In this document: piece after piece, positions 24,930-33,556 of the stretch | How the letters are laid out: every line of letters begins with the position of its first letter | Position numbering within the stretch: the stretch's first letter is position 1 | Made by a program: the position numbers and the translations under genes | The notes under the pieces: generated by a model | What the model was told of the DNA's origin: nothing | The model's input: only the letters and a program-made list of their open reading frames with translations | Databases searched by the model: none | DNA from: Deltaproteobacteria bacterium | Lineage (GTDB): Bacteria > UBA10199 > JACPAL01 > JAHFST01 | Direction: 5' to 3' | DNA length: 64,000 nucleotides | NCBI GenBank assembly: GCA_023265625.1 | Contig: JAHFST010000006.1 | Location: 62,001 to 126,000, forward strand

Positions 24930-26117
24930 TCAACAAGCCGCCTCCCAAGGACATAACTTGATCCCTTTGATCCGATGGGTTTCGCCCAGGGAAGTCATGG
25001 CCACAAGGGTGATCGGCTTGGAGCATTTTTTGCCCAGCGCCCTGAGCACTTCCAGTTCCCGTTCGTCAATCCTCTCCTCAGAAAGAATCTTGACCGCAAC
25101 CAGCTGTTGAGGCGACTCCGCCAGGAGTTGAATCCGGCTCCCGCGATTTGTCTGATAAAAAAAGAGATGAAACTGCCGGTCATCCCGGTAGGAACGCTGG
25201 CTCCACTGCTCCAGTAAAAAAGCGGTTTCAAGTTTTCTTAAGAAGCTGGCCCCTAAAGCGCCCGCCGCCAGAGGATCACAGAGAAAATACAGTTTTTTCC
25301 CGAAACCCATCGGGTGCGGCGAAAGCGACTGGACCACAAACAGGGTTTCCAGGACCTCCAGGTGCTTACGGACGGTTCGTGGATCCTTGCGAAGTATTCG
25401 AGCCATCTCTCCGGCGGAGGGTGTTTCGAGGGTTGCAACCAGGGATAGAATTCTTTCGCAAAGCTCCGAGTCCAGCTTAAGCCCCGGAATCTGGTGAATA
25501 TCGCGCTGTACGATAAGATCCAACCAATCTCGGATCAATGACTGACGCTCTCCGTCGGCTCGAACGGCAAAGATCCCCGGGAAACCTCCCCGATCCAGGA
25601 ACTGCAAAAATTCCTTTCTCTTCACGCGCGGCTTTTCTTGGATGAGCCCGCCGTGTTGTGAGGGATTGGGCGCAAGCCCAAGTGTCTCCGCGGCGTTCAT
25701 GGGATAAAGACGCAGCCGGGACATCCTCCCCGTCAGGGACTCGCGAACCCTGGTCAGATGGGAAAACTCGGTCGAACCAAGGAGCACATAGGCCCCGGGA
25801 CGTCTCTCCCGATCCACCCGCAACTTGACCGCATCAAAAATGGCGGGAACCTTTTGCGCCTCATCCAAAATCACCGGCGCATAGTCTCCAAACTGTTCCA
25901 AAAATGTGTCCGGATTGGTGAGGGCAAAGTCTTTGCTTCCCTGAGCGTCAAAACTTACGTATTTAGGGTCAAGCTTCTTAGACAATGAATCTGGAAGAAT
26001 ATCGCGGGCTAAAAAACTTTTTCCCGTCTGTCTGGCCCCCTGAATGGAAACGACAGGGGAAAAGGAAATCTTTTTGAGTAATAAGGCAAGGGCGTGTCTT
26101 TTTCTGGAATGGGGCAT
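24930..26117 (-). CDS. AAA ATPase with C-terminal DUF4143 domain (copy 1)
   Basis: A 395-residue cytoplasmic protein. Walker A is GARQTGKS at 27-34, Walker B is PVILDEAQK near 78-86, and LLGSTEFSHL carries the sensor. DUF4143, a winged helix followed by a nuclease-like fold, covers the C-terminal half. Such ATPases are widespread in bacteria and archaea, occur as scattered singletons, and have no agreed function; selfish or defence roles are suggested. It has a strong promoter whose predicted start site coincides with the ATG. Four related genes are in this window; this one resembles copy 3 most. Confidence 0.88.
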   Translation of the reverse strand: MPHSRKRHALALLLKKISFSPVVSIQGARQTGKSFLARDILPDSLSKKLDPKYVSFDAQGSKDFALTNPDTFLEQFGDYAPVILDEAQKVPAIFDAVKLRVDRERRPGAYVLLGSTEFSHLTRVRESLTGRMSRLRLYPMNAAETLGLAPNPSQHGGLIQEKPRVKRKEFLQFLDRGGFPGIFAVRADGERQSLIRDWLDLIVQRDIHQIPGLKLDSELCERILSLVATLETPSAGEMARILRKDPRTVRKHLEVLETLFVVQSLSPHPMGFGKKLYFLCDPLAAGALGASFLRKLETAFLLEQWSQRSYRDDRQFHLFFYQTNRGSRIQLLAESPQQLVAVKILSEERIDERELEVLRALGKKCSKPITLVAMTSLGETHRIKGIKLCPWEAAC

Positions 26118-26123
26118 ATTTAA

Positions 26124-26153
26124 ACTATAGCAGTTTTAAACATTAACTGTCAA
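26124..26153 (-). promoter_or_regulatory. Strong sigma-70 promoter giving a probable leaderless mRNA
   Basis: On the minus strand TTGACA (26148-26153) and TATAGT (26124-26129) are separated by 18 bp. The start site, 6 to 7 bases beyond the -10, falls on or next to the A of the ATG at 26117. No Shine-Dalgarno sequence is possible, so the message would be leaderless. Confidence 0.6.
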
Positions 26154-26215
26154 TATTTGCTATGATCTAATGTATAGAGTTGCGTCCGGACGCTTAGTCT
26201 GATAAGAGGTGATTC

Positions 26216-26635
26216 ATGGAATTAAAAACCTTCCTGCTCTCCCTCCTCATGGTGGTCCTGATGGGGAGTTCGGTGATTATTGAGAAGATGACGCTGAAGG
26301 GGGACTCCGCCTTCGCCATCCTGGCGATCCGGTCCTGTTTCATGTCGCTCTGTTTTTTGCTGATCGCCGCATTCACTGGTGGATGGCGGTCGCTCGTGGC
26401 GGTGGCTCCCAAGACTCAGCTCTTGGTTGTAATCGCTGGGGTGATGGGGGTGGTTTTTTTATATCTCTACTACACCATCCTGAAACAAGATTTGGCCTCA
26501 CGGGTATTTCCGATCCTTTCGGCGGCCCCGATCGTCACTTTGATTTTGGCGGTGACGGTTTTGGGGGAACCGTTTACTTGGAAACGGTTGGTGGGGATAC
26601 TGTTGGTGGTGGCGGGGGTGGCGTTGATTCGATAA
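26216..26635 (+). CDS. Half-size EamA/DMT family transporter
   Basis: A 139-residue protein with four or five membrane helices, equal to one EamA repeat. It ends in the typical AAPIVTLILAVTVLGEPFTWKRLVGILLVVAGV motif region (AVTVLGEPFTWKR, then LLVVAGVALI). Single-repeat members function as dimers, like small multidrug resistance proteins, or are partners of a second half. No partner is adjacent. The TAA stop abuts the family 2 repeat at 26634. The substrate is unknown. Confidence 0.83.
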   Translation: MELKTFLLSLLMVVLMGSSVIIEKMTLKGDSAFAILAIRSCFMSLCFLLIAAFTGGWRSLVAVAPKTQLLVVIAGVMGVVFLYLYYTILKQDLASRVFPILSAAPIVTLILAVTVLGEPFTWKRLVGILLVVAGVALIR

Positions 26636-26671
26636 ATCCCCCTTCATCCCCCTTTTTCAAAGGGGGAAAGG
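26634..26671. repeat. Family 2 repeat between the convergent EamA and nucleosidase genes
   Basis: AAATCCCCCTTCATCCCCC, then TTTTTCAAAGGGGG. It starts in the TAA of the EamA gene and provides the last nine codons and the stop of the nucleosidase gene on the other strand. As a hairpin between convergent genes it could end transcription in both directions. Confidence 0.85.
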
Positions 26672-27357
26672 AGAGGAATAATTCCAGTCAAGAGATCATA
26701 GATTCGCTGCTGGCAAAGCCGATTCGCCTGAAATAACCTCGGGATCTTGAGCAACAGTTTCGGGTTTTTCACAAAGGCCTTGCCGATCTCATTATTCTCA
26801 AACGGAAGCGTTTCTTCCAATGGGTCGAAGATCACCCGTAGTGAGGCGAGTGGGATCTTGCGAGCACTCAAAATTTGTGCCGCCGCGTAGGTCTCCATGT
26901 CGACCGCGAGAAAACCTTTTTTACCTGCTTCATGTTTTTCCTCTACTTGGGTCAGTGCCCGTGGAACCGTTAGTAGGCTTCCCTTATGAAAAGCTTGGGT
27001 GCCGGTGCGGAGTCGTTGTACTATTTTTGTGAGCGTCGTGGGATCCGTGGCGATGGGGTTTCCTTGGTTATCCGAAACTTGTTGGGCGACCAACCAATCA
27101 CCCCTTTTGAGATCGAAGTGAAGCCCGCCGGCATAACCGATGGACAGGACCATCGAGGGGCGATGAAATTCGAGCAGTCGCCGGGTGGCCTCGGCCGCTC
27201 GTGTGGGTCCGATACCCGTACGGACCAAAATTAGGGAATGCTGCTGCCATGATCCGCGTAATAGGTTGGTGGTGCCGAGCTTTAACTCGGAATTGATTGT
27301 TACTTCCTGTAAGAACGGTTTGAGTTCTTCGCGCAGGGCGTAAAGAATGGCGAGCAT
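26644..27357 (-). CDS. Nucleoside phosphorylase/MTA-SAH nucleosidase family protein
   Basis: A 237-residue PNP/UDP-phosphorylase fold. Features are VRTGIGPTRAAEATRRLL (phosphate or ribose loop), SIGYAGGLHFDLKRGD, and the ribose-binding DMET in LAVDMETYAAAQ. The family includes Pfs (MTA/SAH nucleosidase) and the hopanoid-associated HpnG. Length and motifs do not decide. The C-terminal SPFEKGG and the stop codon are encoded by the family 2 repeat, so the native end has been replaced. Confidence 0.82.
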   Translation of the reverse strand: MLAILYALREELKPFLQEVTINSELKLGTTNLLRGSWQQHSLILVRTGIGPTRAAEATRRLLEFHRPSMVLSIGYAGGLHFDLKRGDWLVAQQVSDNQGNPIATDPTTLTKIVQRLRTGTQAFHKGSLLTVPRALTQVEEKHEAGKKGFLAVDMETYAAAQILSARKIPLASLRVIFDPLEETLPFENNEIGKAFVKNPKLLLKIPRLFQANRLCQQRIYDLLTGIIPLLSPFEKGG

Positions 27358-27393
27358 GATAGGGGACTAGCGCCTGGCGGGGAGGGTTGTCAA

Positions 27394-27645
27394 TCATGCC
27401 ATCTTTTGCATTTTAAGAGATTGGGCCAGCAGTATTTTCATGTAACTCTGGTAGGGGACATCCCGCTGATTCGCCTGCAATTTCAATTCATTTAACAGGG
27501 AGAGCGGCATTCTGAGATTGACGGTCGTTGTCGAAGGTTTCAGATGAGGCATGTCGGGGGCCCTTCGCATCTTGGTAAGATCTAGGTGTTTTGTGCTGTT
27601 CGCAGCCTCTGCGGGGACGTATTTATTTCTTATTTTGTTCTTCAT
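27394..27645 (-). CDS. BrnA-like ribbon-helix-helix antitoxin
   Basis: An 83-residue antitoxin. The C-terminal STTTVNLRMPLSLLNELKLQA is a CopG/Arc ribbon-helix-helix as in BrnA. It overlaps the upstream toxin gene by 23 bp; the toxin-first order is normal for brnTA. BrnA represses its own promoter, and a TTGTATGATACAA site lies just before the toxin gene. Confidence 0.85.
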   Translation of the reverse strand: MKNKIRNKYVPAEAANSTKHLDLTKMRRAPDMPHLKPSTTTVNLRMPLSLLNELKLQANQRDVPYQSYMKILLAQSLKMQKMA

Positions 27646-27934
27646 AAATTGTTCTCTCCTTTCGATGCATTGACCTGGCGGAGATGATCCTGATTAGGTC
27701 TTCTCTCAGGGTGAAACTGATGGTCAAAAGACGTCCGGCGTTGTTTTTTCCGAAGGCTCGAATTCTCAATTCATTTTTAGAGTGTTTTGGATCATCCAGT
27801 AACATCAAGGGTTGGTTGAAAAACACCTGTTCCGCCTCCTCGCAACTGACCTGATGCTTGTGCTCGTTTTTCCGAGAATTTCCAGAATCCCATTGAAAGC
27901 CCTGGGCTTTTTCTATCTGTTCATGCCACTCCAT
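27623..27934 (-). CDS. BrnT-family toxin
   Basis: A 103-residue RelE-fold ribonuclease toxin. FQWDSGNSRKNEHKHQVSCEEAEQVF is the BrnT signature region (WDxxKxxxNxxKHxVxFExA), followed by RIRAFGKNNAGRLLTISFTLRED and IRIISARSMHRKER with the basic residues needed for RNA cleavage. It is intact in length. Transcribed first, then the antitoxin. Confidence 0.88.
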   Translation of the reverse strand: MEWHEQIEKAQGFQWDSGNSRKNEHKHQVSCEEAEQVFFNQPLMLLDDPKHSKNELRIRAFGKNNAGRLLTISFTLREDLIRIISARSMHRKERTIYEEQNKK

Positions 27935-27938
27935 TGTG

Positions 27939-27951
27939 TTGTATGATACAA
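27939..27951 (-). promoter_or_regulatory. Inverted repeat before brnT (candidate operator)
   Basis: TTGTATGATACAA, six paired bases around a central G, lies 5 bp ahead of the brnT ATG. A ribbon-helix-helix antitoxin such as BrnA would bind a short palindrome here. Function is inferred. Confidence 0.5.
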
Positions 27952-27992
27952 TACATGATATGGAATGATCAAGAGGTCATTTTTTAAGCTCA

Positions 27993-29654
27993 CTAGGCGA
28001 TTTCTATTCCCATCACTTGTGCGAGGCGGCGTCCTAAATGATGGACTCGCCTCTTCTGTGTGACGCCGGAAAAAAGTTCTTGCCGCTCATGCCGGTCGAG
28101 TTTTTCCACGGACTCGGGAATGGAGATTAGGTCCGGTCGTCGCCCGCCCGCCAAATCCCAGTGGCGAAAAAAATGGGCGATATCGACTGCCAGCGTGGAG
28201 TCTTCGGTAATGAAACCGTTGTGATCGTCGGTAAGGCGGATCCAGGAGCCCTCTTTGCCAAACTGCGCAGCGAACACGAGATTGTAAAGGGGATCCACCA
28301 TGGGGTCCCTCGGACACAAGCCAATCATCAAGGGGGGCATGGCCGTGCGGAGTCTATCCAGGTTGCGTTGCAGGCGTTGCCAGAGTGTCTTGCTGTGGGC
28401 AAAGAGACCGTAGGCGGCCATCAGCGGTTTGTAGGGGGTTCCCATTTTCGCCTCTAAGTAGCGTCGGATATGCGGGACCTTTTTGGGGTCCATCGAGGGT
28501 CGGACCCGGCTAAAACCCGCTTCCATCCAGGCGATTGTCGTAGCCTCAGGATCATCCTTGATGGCCTTCATAAAGGCTTGCGCCCTGCCGCGGAAGTGAG
28601 CCAAAAGAGGCCCCGAGGCAAGCACTAAACCATCCAAGGCGACGGCGGAGAAATTGCCCGGTCCTACCCGACTCATCAGATCCACTGCGAGGAGGGCCCC
28701 GTAACTAGAGGCCTTCAGGTGAAGCGGCAAGGGTTGGTGTTGCGGGAATTGGATGCCAAGCAAGGTTGTTTCCGGGACATGAAAACGTTTGCCCTCAAGC
28801 CGCGGATCCCAGCCGATGACCCGGAGCATTTCCTCATAACACTGATGGGCCTGAACAGTGAGCACCCGGGAACTTTGCAATGAGGGTCGTCTGAGATCCC
28901 AACCGGCGGAGAGACCGTTGTCCAGGAGGTCCATGGTGAAGACGGCGAGGTCATGATCCAGTTGGGTCATGATCGGTTGTTCATCATACTCGAAGCTGTG
29001 TCCCATGCCATGAAGGCAGAGGACAGTCCCTTGAACAGGGGTATCCAACTTTTTCTTGGGGAGCATTCCAATCATTCGAAGATCAAGATCAGTCTCCGCT
29101 CCGGCAAGATCACGCGCCCGGAGCATCCGGTAGTAATAGGGGTCCAAAAGGTCTCCGTCTGTTGTCCGTACCAAATCCAGGAGGCCCTCGGAGTGGGCCA
29201 AGGAACGTGGCGGGAATCCCCCGTGGAGGGAACAGGCTCCCCACTTGGCGACAAATTCCGGACGGGCAAAGCGGTCTTCCAGATAAGGGGCAAAGACCTG
29301 TTCCAGACGAATACAAGCCAAGGTGTCTAGTAGGTCCATACCTTGCGGTGTAGGAATGCTCTCGCTGCCCGCGAGGATCGCTGTAAAGGGGCCTTGGAGT
29401 TTGAGCGAGAATGGTCTTGTGCCAAATCGCAAAATTTCCTCAATGAGGAAGCCTGTTCGCAGGGTCTCGGCCAATTGAGAGCCATCCCGATAAGCGTCGC
29501 AACGGGCGGCAACTTCATCGGTCCGGGGCAAGGCCCTGCCGGCACTCGAAGTCAAGCCCCAGTGTCCCGCCAAGCGAGTTTCCAGGCCAAGGCGTTCGAT
29601 CGAAGTGACTACATCGGGGCAGACGGCACCGCCAAAGTTATTGATGAGAGACAT
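27993..29654 (-). CDS. Large alpha/beta-hydrolase-like protein, family not recognised
   Basis: A 553-residue protein without signal peptide. From about residue 210, GTVLCLHGMGHSFEYDEQP followed by FTMDLLDNG is like the first strands and HG oxyanion turn of alpha/beta hydrolases. KASSYGALLAVDLM could be the nucleophile elbow (A-S-S-Y-G in place of GxSxG), LCPRDPMVD the acid, and TDDHNGFI the His. The N-terminal 200 residues are unassigned. A second hydrolase-like protein is at 33740, on the other side of the hbd-ccr pair, so both could act on acyl-CoA or polyester substrates; this is speculation. Confidence 0.6.
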   Translation of the reverse strand: MSLINNFGGAVCPDVVTSIERLGLETRLAGHWGLTSSAGRALPRTDEVAARCDAYRDGSQLAETLRTGFLIEEILRFGTRPFSLKLQGPFTAILAGSESIPTPQGMDLLDTLACIRLEQVFAPYLEDRFARPEFVAKWGACSLHGGFPPRSLAHSEGLLDLVRTTDGDLLDPYYYRMLRARDLAGAETDLDLRMIGMLPKKKLDTPVQGTVLCLHGMGHSFEYDEQPIMTQLDHDLAVFTMDLLDNGLSAGWDLRRPSLQSSRVLTVQAHQCYEEMLRVIGWDPRLEGKRFHVPETTLLGIQFPQHQPLPLHLKASSYGALLAVDLMSRVGPGNFSAVALDGLVLASGPLLAHFRGRAQAFMKAIKDDPEATTIAWMEAGFSRVRPSMDPKKVPHIRRYLEAKMGTPYKPLMAAYGLFAHSKTLWQRLQRNLDRLRTAMPPLMIGLCPRDPMVDPLYNLVFAAQFGKEGSWIRLTDDHNGFITEDSTLAVDIAHFFRHWDLAGGRRPDLISIPESVEKLDRHERQELFSGVTQKRRVHHLGRRLAQVMGIEIA

Positions 29655-29729
29655 GCCGGGTTGTCGTCGGCAAGAGGGGAAGGTTGCGCGAAATCAACGC
29701 TCATTTCTTGGGGTCAGCATTTTTGTCAA

Positions 29730-30701
29730 TTATGTCTTATCAAAAAAAGGATAGAGCGCGCATTGGATGGCGCAAAGTCCGTAGAGGGCCGACCCAAGAG
29801 GGGTGAGGTCAGCCTGTCCTGCGAGATGTGATCCATCTGTGCTTTCGGAATGGGTTTCGTCCAAAAGAAAGGGAGGAGCCGGGTCGTCTAGTTTTATAGA
29901 AATTGGAGAGAAGGTGCGTTTCATTTGCAGCTTATCATGTCTTCGGATAGGGGGGTGGCCGCTTTCTTCTCCCTCCGGGTGGAATTGGACTGTTCCCGAA
30001 ACAGCAAATGTTTCGGTGTAATGTCTTTTTTGGGTCCCCATTTCTTGTTTCACGGAAAAGCTTAAGCTCCAGAACCCTGCACAATCGTCAAGGACACTCA
30101 AGGCGGCAAGCCTTGTCCGGTCATGTGCCGGGAGGAGGATTCCCCACTCGAGTTGTAGGGATAAAATGGGGATAAACGGGTTTGCTGATTGTTGACTCTT
30201 GTGTTTTGGTTTTCCAATCAGAAAGGAGAAGCCGCCGATTGCTGTGGGGCTTTCAGTTGGCGCACCCGGAAGATGGAGGTTGCAAGTCTGTACTTCTAAC
30301 CTCTTGGGGCAACGGTTTCCCATGGCCTTTGCGCGTAGATAGGCTGCCCGATAGAAAGAAATATTAAACCTTGGTTCGTTCGATTCAATCCCCCCCCAGG
30401 GATGTGTTTCTGGGTTTCTGACGAACGGATGACCTCTCTTGAGAGAATCAGCCTGATCCCGAACCAATTGAGTGAGGTTCCAGAAGGCGTAATTTTGGGT
30501 GGCGTTGCCATTTGGGACGTAAAGATCGAAAACGCGAGATTTGGCAAAACTCCATGAGGCATCATAGAGTGCATTGGTTGTCCGAATCTGATCCTGGGTT
30601 GGTCCCAGGGTCTCCCGTTGGGGCCACAGGATCCTGAGGTGATCGATCAGCGATAAGTTACTTGCCGACGGCATGATCTGCCTATTCGGCAAGGCGATCA
30701 A
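29730..30701 (-). CDS. Hypothetical protein of 323 residues
   Basis: Not recognised. No signal peptide or membrane segment. The frame is long, has reasonable codon use, and lies 75 bp upstream of the hydrolase-like gene on the same strand, so the two may be co-transcribed. The middle holds beta-rich stretches (GGFSFLIGKPK, PILSLQLEWGILLPAHDRT, FWSLSFSVKQEMG), suggesting a beta-sandwich. No catalytic motif is visible. Confidence 0.5.
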   Translation of the reverse strand: MIALPNRQIMPSASNLSLIDHLRILWPQRETLGPTQDQIRTTNALYDASWSFAKSRVFDLYVPNGNATQNYAFWNLTQLVRDQADSLKRGHPFVRNPETHPWGGIESNEPRFNISFYRAAYLRAKAMGNRCPKRLEVQTCNLHLPGAPTESPTAIGGFSFLIGKPKHKSQQSANPFIPILSLQLEWGILLPAHDRTRLAALSVLDDCAGFWSLSFSVKQEMGTQKRHYTETFAVSGTVQFHPEGEESGHPPIRRHDKLQMKRTFSPISIKLDDPAPPFLLDETHSESTDGSHLAGQADLTPLGSALYGLCAIQCALYPFFDKT

Positions 30702-30732
30702 AAAGGTGCTAAAAAATTAACGATGGTCGGGA

Positions 30733-31593
30733 TTATTTTTGTTGGCTGTAGTCATAAACTCCGCGCCCGCTCTTACGGCCGAACAGGCCCGCCTCCACAT
30801 ATTTGCGGAGCAGCGGGCAGGGGCGGTATTTGTCTTCGCCTAGGTCTCGGTGCAAGACTTCCATGGCCATCAGGGTGACATCGAGGCCGACGAAATCACC
30901 CAAGGTGAGTGGGCCCATCGGGTGGTTGGCGCCCAGTTTCATGACCTCATCGATGGTCTTGGCATCCGCGATGCCCTCTTGCAACACGTAGAAGGCCTCG
31001 TTGATGAGCGGGAGCAGGAGACGATTGACGGCAAAGCCCGGGGAATCCTTGATGTCCGCGGGGGTCTTGCCCATCTTTTGCACGACCTGCCAAACGGCCT
31101 TGGCGGTCTCTTCCGAGGTTTGCAGGCCGCGGATCACTTCGACTAAGGCCATCATCGGGACGGGGTTGAAGAAATGCATGCCGATAAACTGGCTCGGTCG
31201 CCCGGTGGCGGTGGCGAGGCGGGTGATCGAAATGGAAGACGTGTTAGAGGCAATGATGGCCTCCGGCTTGAGGGTCTTGCCCAATTCTCGGAACAGTTTC
31301 TCTTTGAGTTCGAGATTTTCCGTGATGGCCTCGATGACGAGATCACAGTCCTTGAGCTCAGAGAGTTGGCCACAGACGTGGAGTTTTTCCTTGGCCTTGG
31401 CCACTTGCTCCGGGGGCACCTTGCCCTTTTCCAACAATCGTCCCCAACTCTTCTCAATCTTTTCCAGGCCCATTTTGGTGATGTCGTCGCTGATGTCCTT
31501 TAAAAACACCTCAAAGCCGCTGCAGGCGCCCACTTGCGAGATGCCGTGACCCATGGTGCCGGTGCCGATGATGCCGATCTTTTTGATTTCCAT
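30733..31593 (-). CDS. 3-hydroxybutyryl-CoA dehydrogenase
   Basis: A 286-residue 3-hydroxyacyl-CoA dehydrogenase that interconverts acetoacetyl-CoA and 3-hydroxybutyryl-CoA with NAD(P)H. The N-terminus [15 protein letters not shown] is the dinucleotide fold, [11 protein letters not shown] and [17 protein letters not shown] carry the catalytic Ser and His, and [18 protein letters not shown] and [18 protein letters not shown] complete the domain. The ATG at 31593 follows AAGGAG. It is downstream of ccr with a family 3 repeat between. With Ccr it provides the entry part of the ethylmalonyl-CoA pathway; a Hbd role in butyryl-CoA metabolism is also possible. Confidence 0.93.
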   Translation of the reverse strand: MEIKKIGIIGTGTMGHGISQVGACSGFEVFLKDISDDITKMGLEKIEKSWGRLLEKGKVPPEQVAKAKEKLHVCGQLSELKDCDLVIEAITENLELKEKLFRELGKTLKPEAIIASNTSSISITRLATATGRPSQFIGMHFFNPVPMMALVEVIRGLQTSEETAKAVWQVVQKMGKTPADIKDSPGFAVNRLLLPLINEAFYVLQEGIADAKTIDEVMKLGANHPMGPLTLGDFVGLDVTLMAMEVLHRDLGEDKYRPCPLLRKYVEAGLFGRKSGRGVYDYSQQK

Positions 31594-31612
31594 AAAATGT
31601 TGTCTCCTTAGG

Positions 31613-31705
31613 ATAACGCCCCCCCGACCCCCTCTTACTCTAAGAGGGGGAGACCACAGCATTATCCCCCCCTCTTGAGGTAAGAGGGGGGTTGGGGGGT
31701 GTTAT
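31613..31705. repeat. Family 3 palindromic repeat, double unit, between ccr and hbd
   Basis: A 93-bp element from ATAACGCCCC to GGGGTGTTAT, so the outer ends form an inverted repeat. It holds two CCCCCTCTT.../AAGAGGGGG hairpins. It lies in the ccr-hbd intergenic region and may attenuate or end the ccr transcript before hbd. Confidence 0.88.
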
Positions 31706-31708
31706 GAA

Positions 31709-32959
31709 TTATTTACTTTCCCCTAGATTTTTTAATCCTTTTTTCTTCGCATTCACCAAAATCGCCATATTGCCACTCGGGTGCTTGTTTTCCCGCATCA
31801 ACTGATGACAGGTCCCAGTCTCCTTGAATTCAAAGGTCTGGGCCAGGCACGGATCGACCTTGCCTTCGCAGACCAGGTCGTTGACACCCTTGGCCTGGTC
31901 ATCGTTGGCAAAATGTGAGCCTTGAAAGCGTTTTTGCCGCATCCAGTGATAGCGCAGATCAATCGTGGCGTTGTAACCGCTGGTCCCGGCGCAGATCACG
32001 ACCATGCCGCCCGTGTCGCAGACGAAGATGGAGGTCGGAACGGTGTCTTCACCCGGGTGTTCAAAGACAATTCGCGGGCTGCGCTTCTCTCCCACGGCCT
32101 CCCAAATGGCCTTGCCGAAGGCGCGGGCTCCTTGCAGCCATTTATTGTAGGACTCATTGTCCTTCCAGTGAGGGAGCATGCCCCAATGATTGAACAGTTT
32201 TCGATTGATGGTCCCCTTGGCCCCTAATTTTTTGCAATAGTCCACTTTATCATCCCCGGAAATAACGGCCACGGGGATGCCGCCGGCCGCCTTGACGATC
32301 TGGATGGCCATGGAACCCAGTCCCCCGGCCCCGCCCCAGACGAGGACGATGTCATCCTTTTGCACCTTGTGTTCCGGCCAACCATGAAGCATCCGGTAGG
32401 CGGTCGCCCCGACCAACATGTAGGCGGCCGATTCCTCCCACGAGAGGTGCTTTGGTTTTGGCAGGCATTGGTGGGCCTGCACCTTGGTGTATTGCGCAAA
32501 ACTGCCCCAGTTGGTTTCGTAGCCCCAAATCAGTTGGGAGGGGGCAAACATCGGATCCTTGCCGGCCTTGACCCAGGGGTCGTTGCGGTCCCAGATGCCA
32601 CAGTGGATCACGACTTCATCGCCGACTTTTAAATGGCTGACCTCGTTGCCCACCTGCCAGACAATCCCCGAGGCATCCGAACCGCCGATATGAAAGGCCT
32701 CTTTTTCCCCCTTCTTGAGCCGGGCCCCGATCACGTCGACCGGGATACCTAAGGCCGCCCAGACGTTGTTGTAGTTGACCCCGGCGGCCATCACATAAAC
32801 CAACACCTCATCCGGTTTGATGTCCGGGGTGTCAATCTGCTCGATCTGAAAGGCCTTGGTGGGTTCGCCAAACCGCTCCTGTCGAATCACCTGCGCATAC
32901 ATCTTGGCCGGCACTTCCCCCAAGGGTGGGATTTCGCCGATTTCGTAGATTTCCTTCAT
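31709..32959 (-). CDS. ccr: Crotonyl-CoA carboxylase/reductase
   Basis: A 416-residue medium-chain dehydrogenase/reductase that reductively carboxylates crotonyl-CoA to ethylmalonyl-CoA with NADPH and CO2, the key step of the ethylmalonyl-CoA pathway. Ccr-specific features are [12 protein letters not shown], the [18 protein letters not shown] segment, [37 protein letters not shown] (NADPH fold), [12 protein letters not shown] and [15 protein letters not shown]. The Asn, Glu (in GYETN) and His (in YHWMRQ) that are reported to hold CO2 in other Ccr enzymes have counterparts here. The ATG follows AAGGAGG at normal spacing. An inverted repeat precedes it at 32980, and its 5' region is duplicated at 33542. 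Confidence 0.95.
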   Translation of the reverse strand: MKEIYEIGEIPPLGEVPAKMYAQVIRQERFGEPTKAFQIEQIDTPDIKPDEVLVYVMAAGVNYNNVWAALGIPVDVIGARLKKGEKEAFHIGGSDASGIVWQVGNEVSHLKVGDEVVIHCGIWDRNDPWVKAGKDPMFAPSQLIWGYETNWGSFAQYTKVQAHQCLPKPKHLSWEESAAYMLVGATAYRMLHGWPEHKVQKDDIVLVWGGAGGLGSMAIQIVKAAGGIPVAVISGDDKVDYCKKLGAKGTINRKLFNHWGMLPHWKDNESYNKWLQGARAFGKAIWEAVGEKRSPRIVFEHPGEDTVPTSIFVCDTGGMVVICAGTSGYNATIDLRYHWMRQKRFQGSHFANDDQAKGVNDLVCEGKVDPCLAQTFEFKETGTCHQLMRENKHPSGNMAILVNAKKKGLKNLGESK

Positions 32960-33029
32960 AAACGCCTCCTTAAAATGAATAGGGTCCGCACCCTAGTCAA
33001 TGATCGGGAGCATTTCAAGCGTATTTGGA
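32934..33029. repeat. 96-bp direct repeat, left copy (ccr start and leader)
   Basis: This segment contains the first codons of ccr, its Shine-Dalgarno and its leader. A second copy with about five substitutions is at 33542-33637 in the same orientation. The 512 bp between hold the higBA remnant, so the pair looks like a duplication made when that cargo arrived. Confidence 0.88.
32980..32995 (-). promoter_or_regulatory. Inverted repeat in the ccr leader
   Basis: TAGGGT, CCGC, ACCCTA: six-base arms around four bases, about 20 bp before the ccr ATG. In the duplicated copy the left arm is TAGCGT, so the symmetry is lost there. It may be an operator or a leader hairpin for ccr. Confidence 0.45.
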
Positions 33030-33049
33030 TGAGCTCAGCAAAAACGTTC

Positions 33050-33078
33050 TTTACATATGTAACCTTATAGGTTACACT
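33050..33078 (+). promoter_or_regulatory. higBA promoter with operator in the spacer
   Basis: TTTACA (33050-33055), a 17-bp spacer and TACACT (33073-33078) form a sigma-70 promoter. The palindrome GTAACCTTATAGGTTAC (33059-33075) covers the spacer and part of the -10, an arrangement that suits repression by the HigA antitoxin. Confidence 0.65.
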
Positions 33079-33086
33079 ATTTTGAA

Positions 33087-33233
33087 TTGATCAAAACCTT
33101 CACGCATAAAGGGCTCAAGGATTTTTTCTGCAACGGAAATAAGAAGGGGATACAACCGAAGCATGCTGAAAAGTTGGGTTTCATTTTAGATCGGATTATG
33201 TTGACTATCATTAATTTTTTGGGGGTGTCATGA
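33087..33233 (+). pseudogene. higB: higB toxin gene with an internal deletion
   Basis: From TTG 33087 the frame gives LIKTFTHKGLKDFFCNG, then GIQPKHAEKLGFILDRI, a clear HigB (RelE-fold) N-terminus. After about 35 codons homology stops and the frame ends at TGA 33231. In another frame at 33194-33214 the sequence reads DYVDYH and stop, which is the normal HigB C-terminus. So roughly the middle half of the gene, with the catalytic strands, has been lost and the ends are joined out of frame. The antitoxin gene downstream is whole. Confidence 0.8.
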
Positions 33234-33556
33234 GAGATAGAAAAAGGCAGCCAACTCATCCTGGTAAGATCTTAAAATATCACTATCTGGAACCGTTGGA
33301 TCTTTCCATTACGGAAGTGGCGGAAGTCCTGAGGGTATCGCGTAAGACCTTATCGGCCATCGTTAATGGTCGAGCCTCTGTCACTCCTGATTTGGCTTTA
33401 CGGCTTTCTCGGGCGTTTAAAACCTCTGCCGAGTTGTGGCTGAACCTGCAACAGGCCTATGATTTATGGCACTTAATTCATAAGTCAAGCGCATGGAAGA
33501 AGATTCCCTCTTTGTCGTTACATGGTGTGAGCGCGCAGCTCTCGCCGATTTCGTAG
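33230..33556 (+). CDS. higA: HigA-family antitoxin (XRE HTH), orphaned
   Basis: A 108-residue antitoxin. [20 protein letters not shown] leads into the HTH ([36 protein letters not shown]), as in HigA/VapI proteins. The ATG overlaps the TGA of the truncated higB frame. The last five codons and the stop are supplied by the 33542 direct repeat, so the original C-terminus was probably replaced. The DNA-binding part and operator are intact; it may now serve as a stand-alone repressor or neutralise a toxin encoded elsewhere. Confidence 0.88.
   Translation: MRDRKRQPTHPGKILKYHYLEPLDLSITEVAEVLRVSRKTLSAIVNGRASVTPDLALRLSRAFKTSAELWLNLQQAYDLWHLIHKSSAWKKIPSLSLHGVSAQLSPIS

Noticed and set aside
24787-25110. 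Small plus-strand frame between tRNA-Ala and the DUF4143 gene
   Set aside because: Most of it is antisense to the ATPase C-terminus and no homology is apparent.
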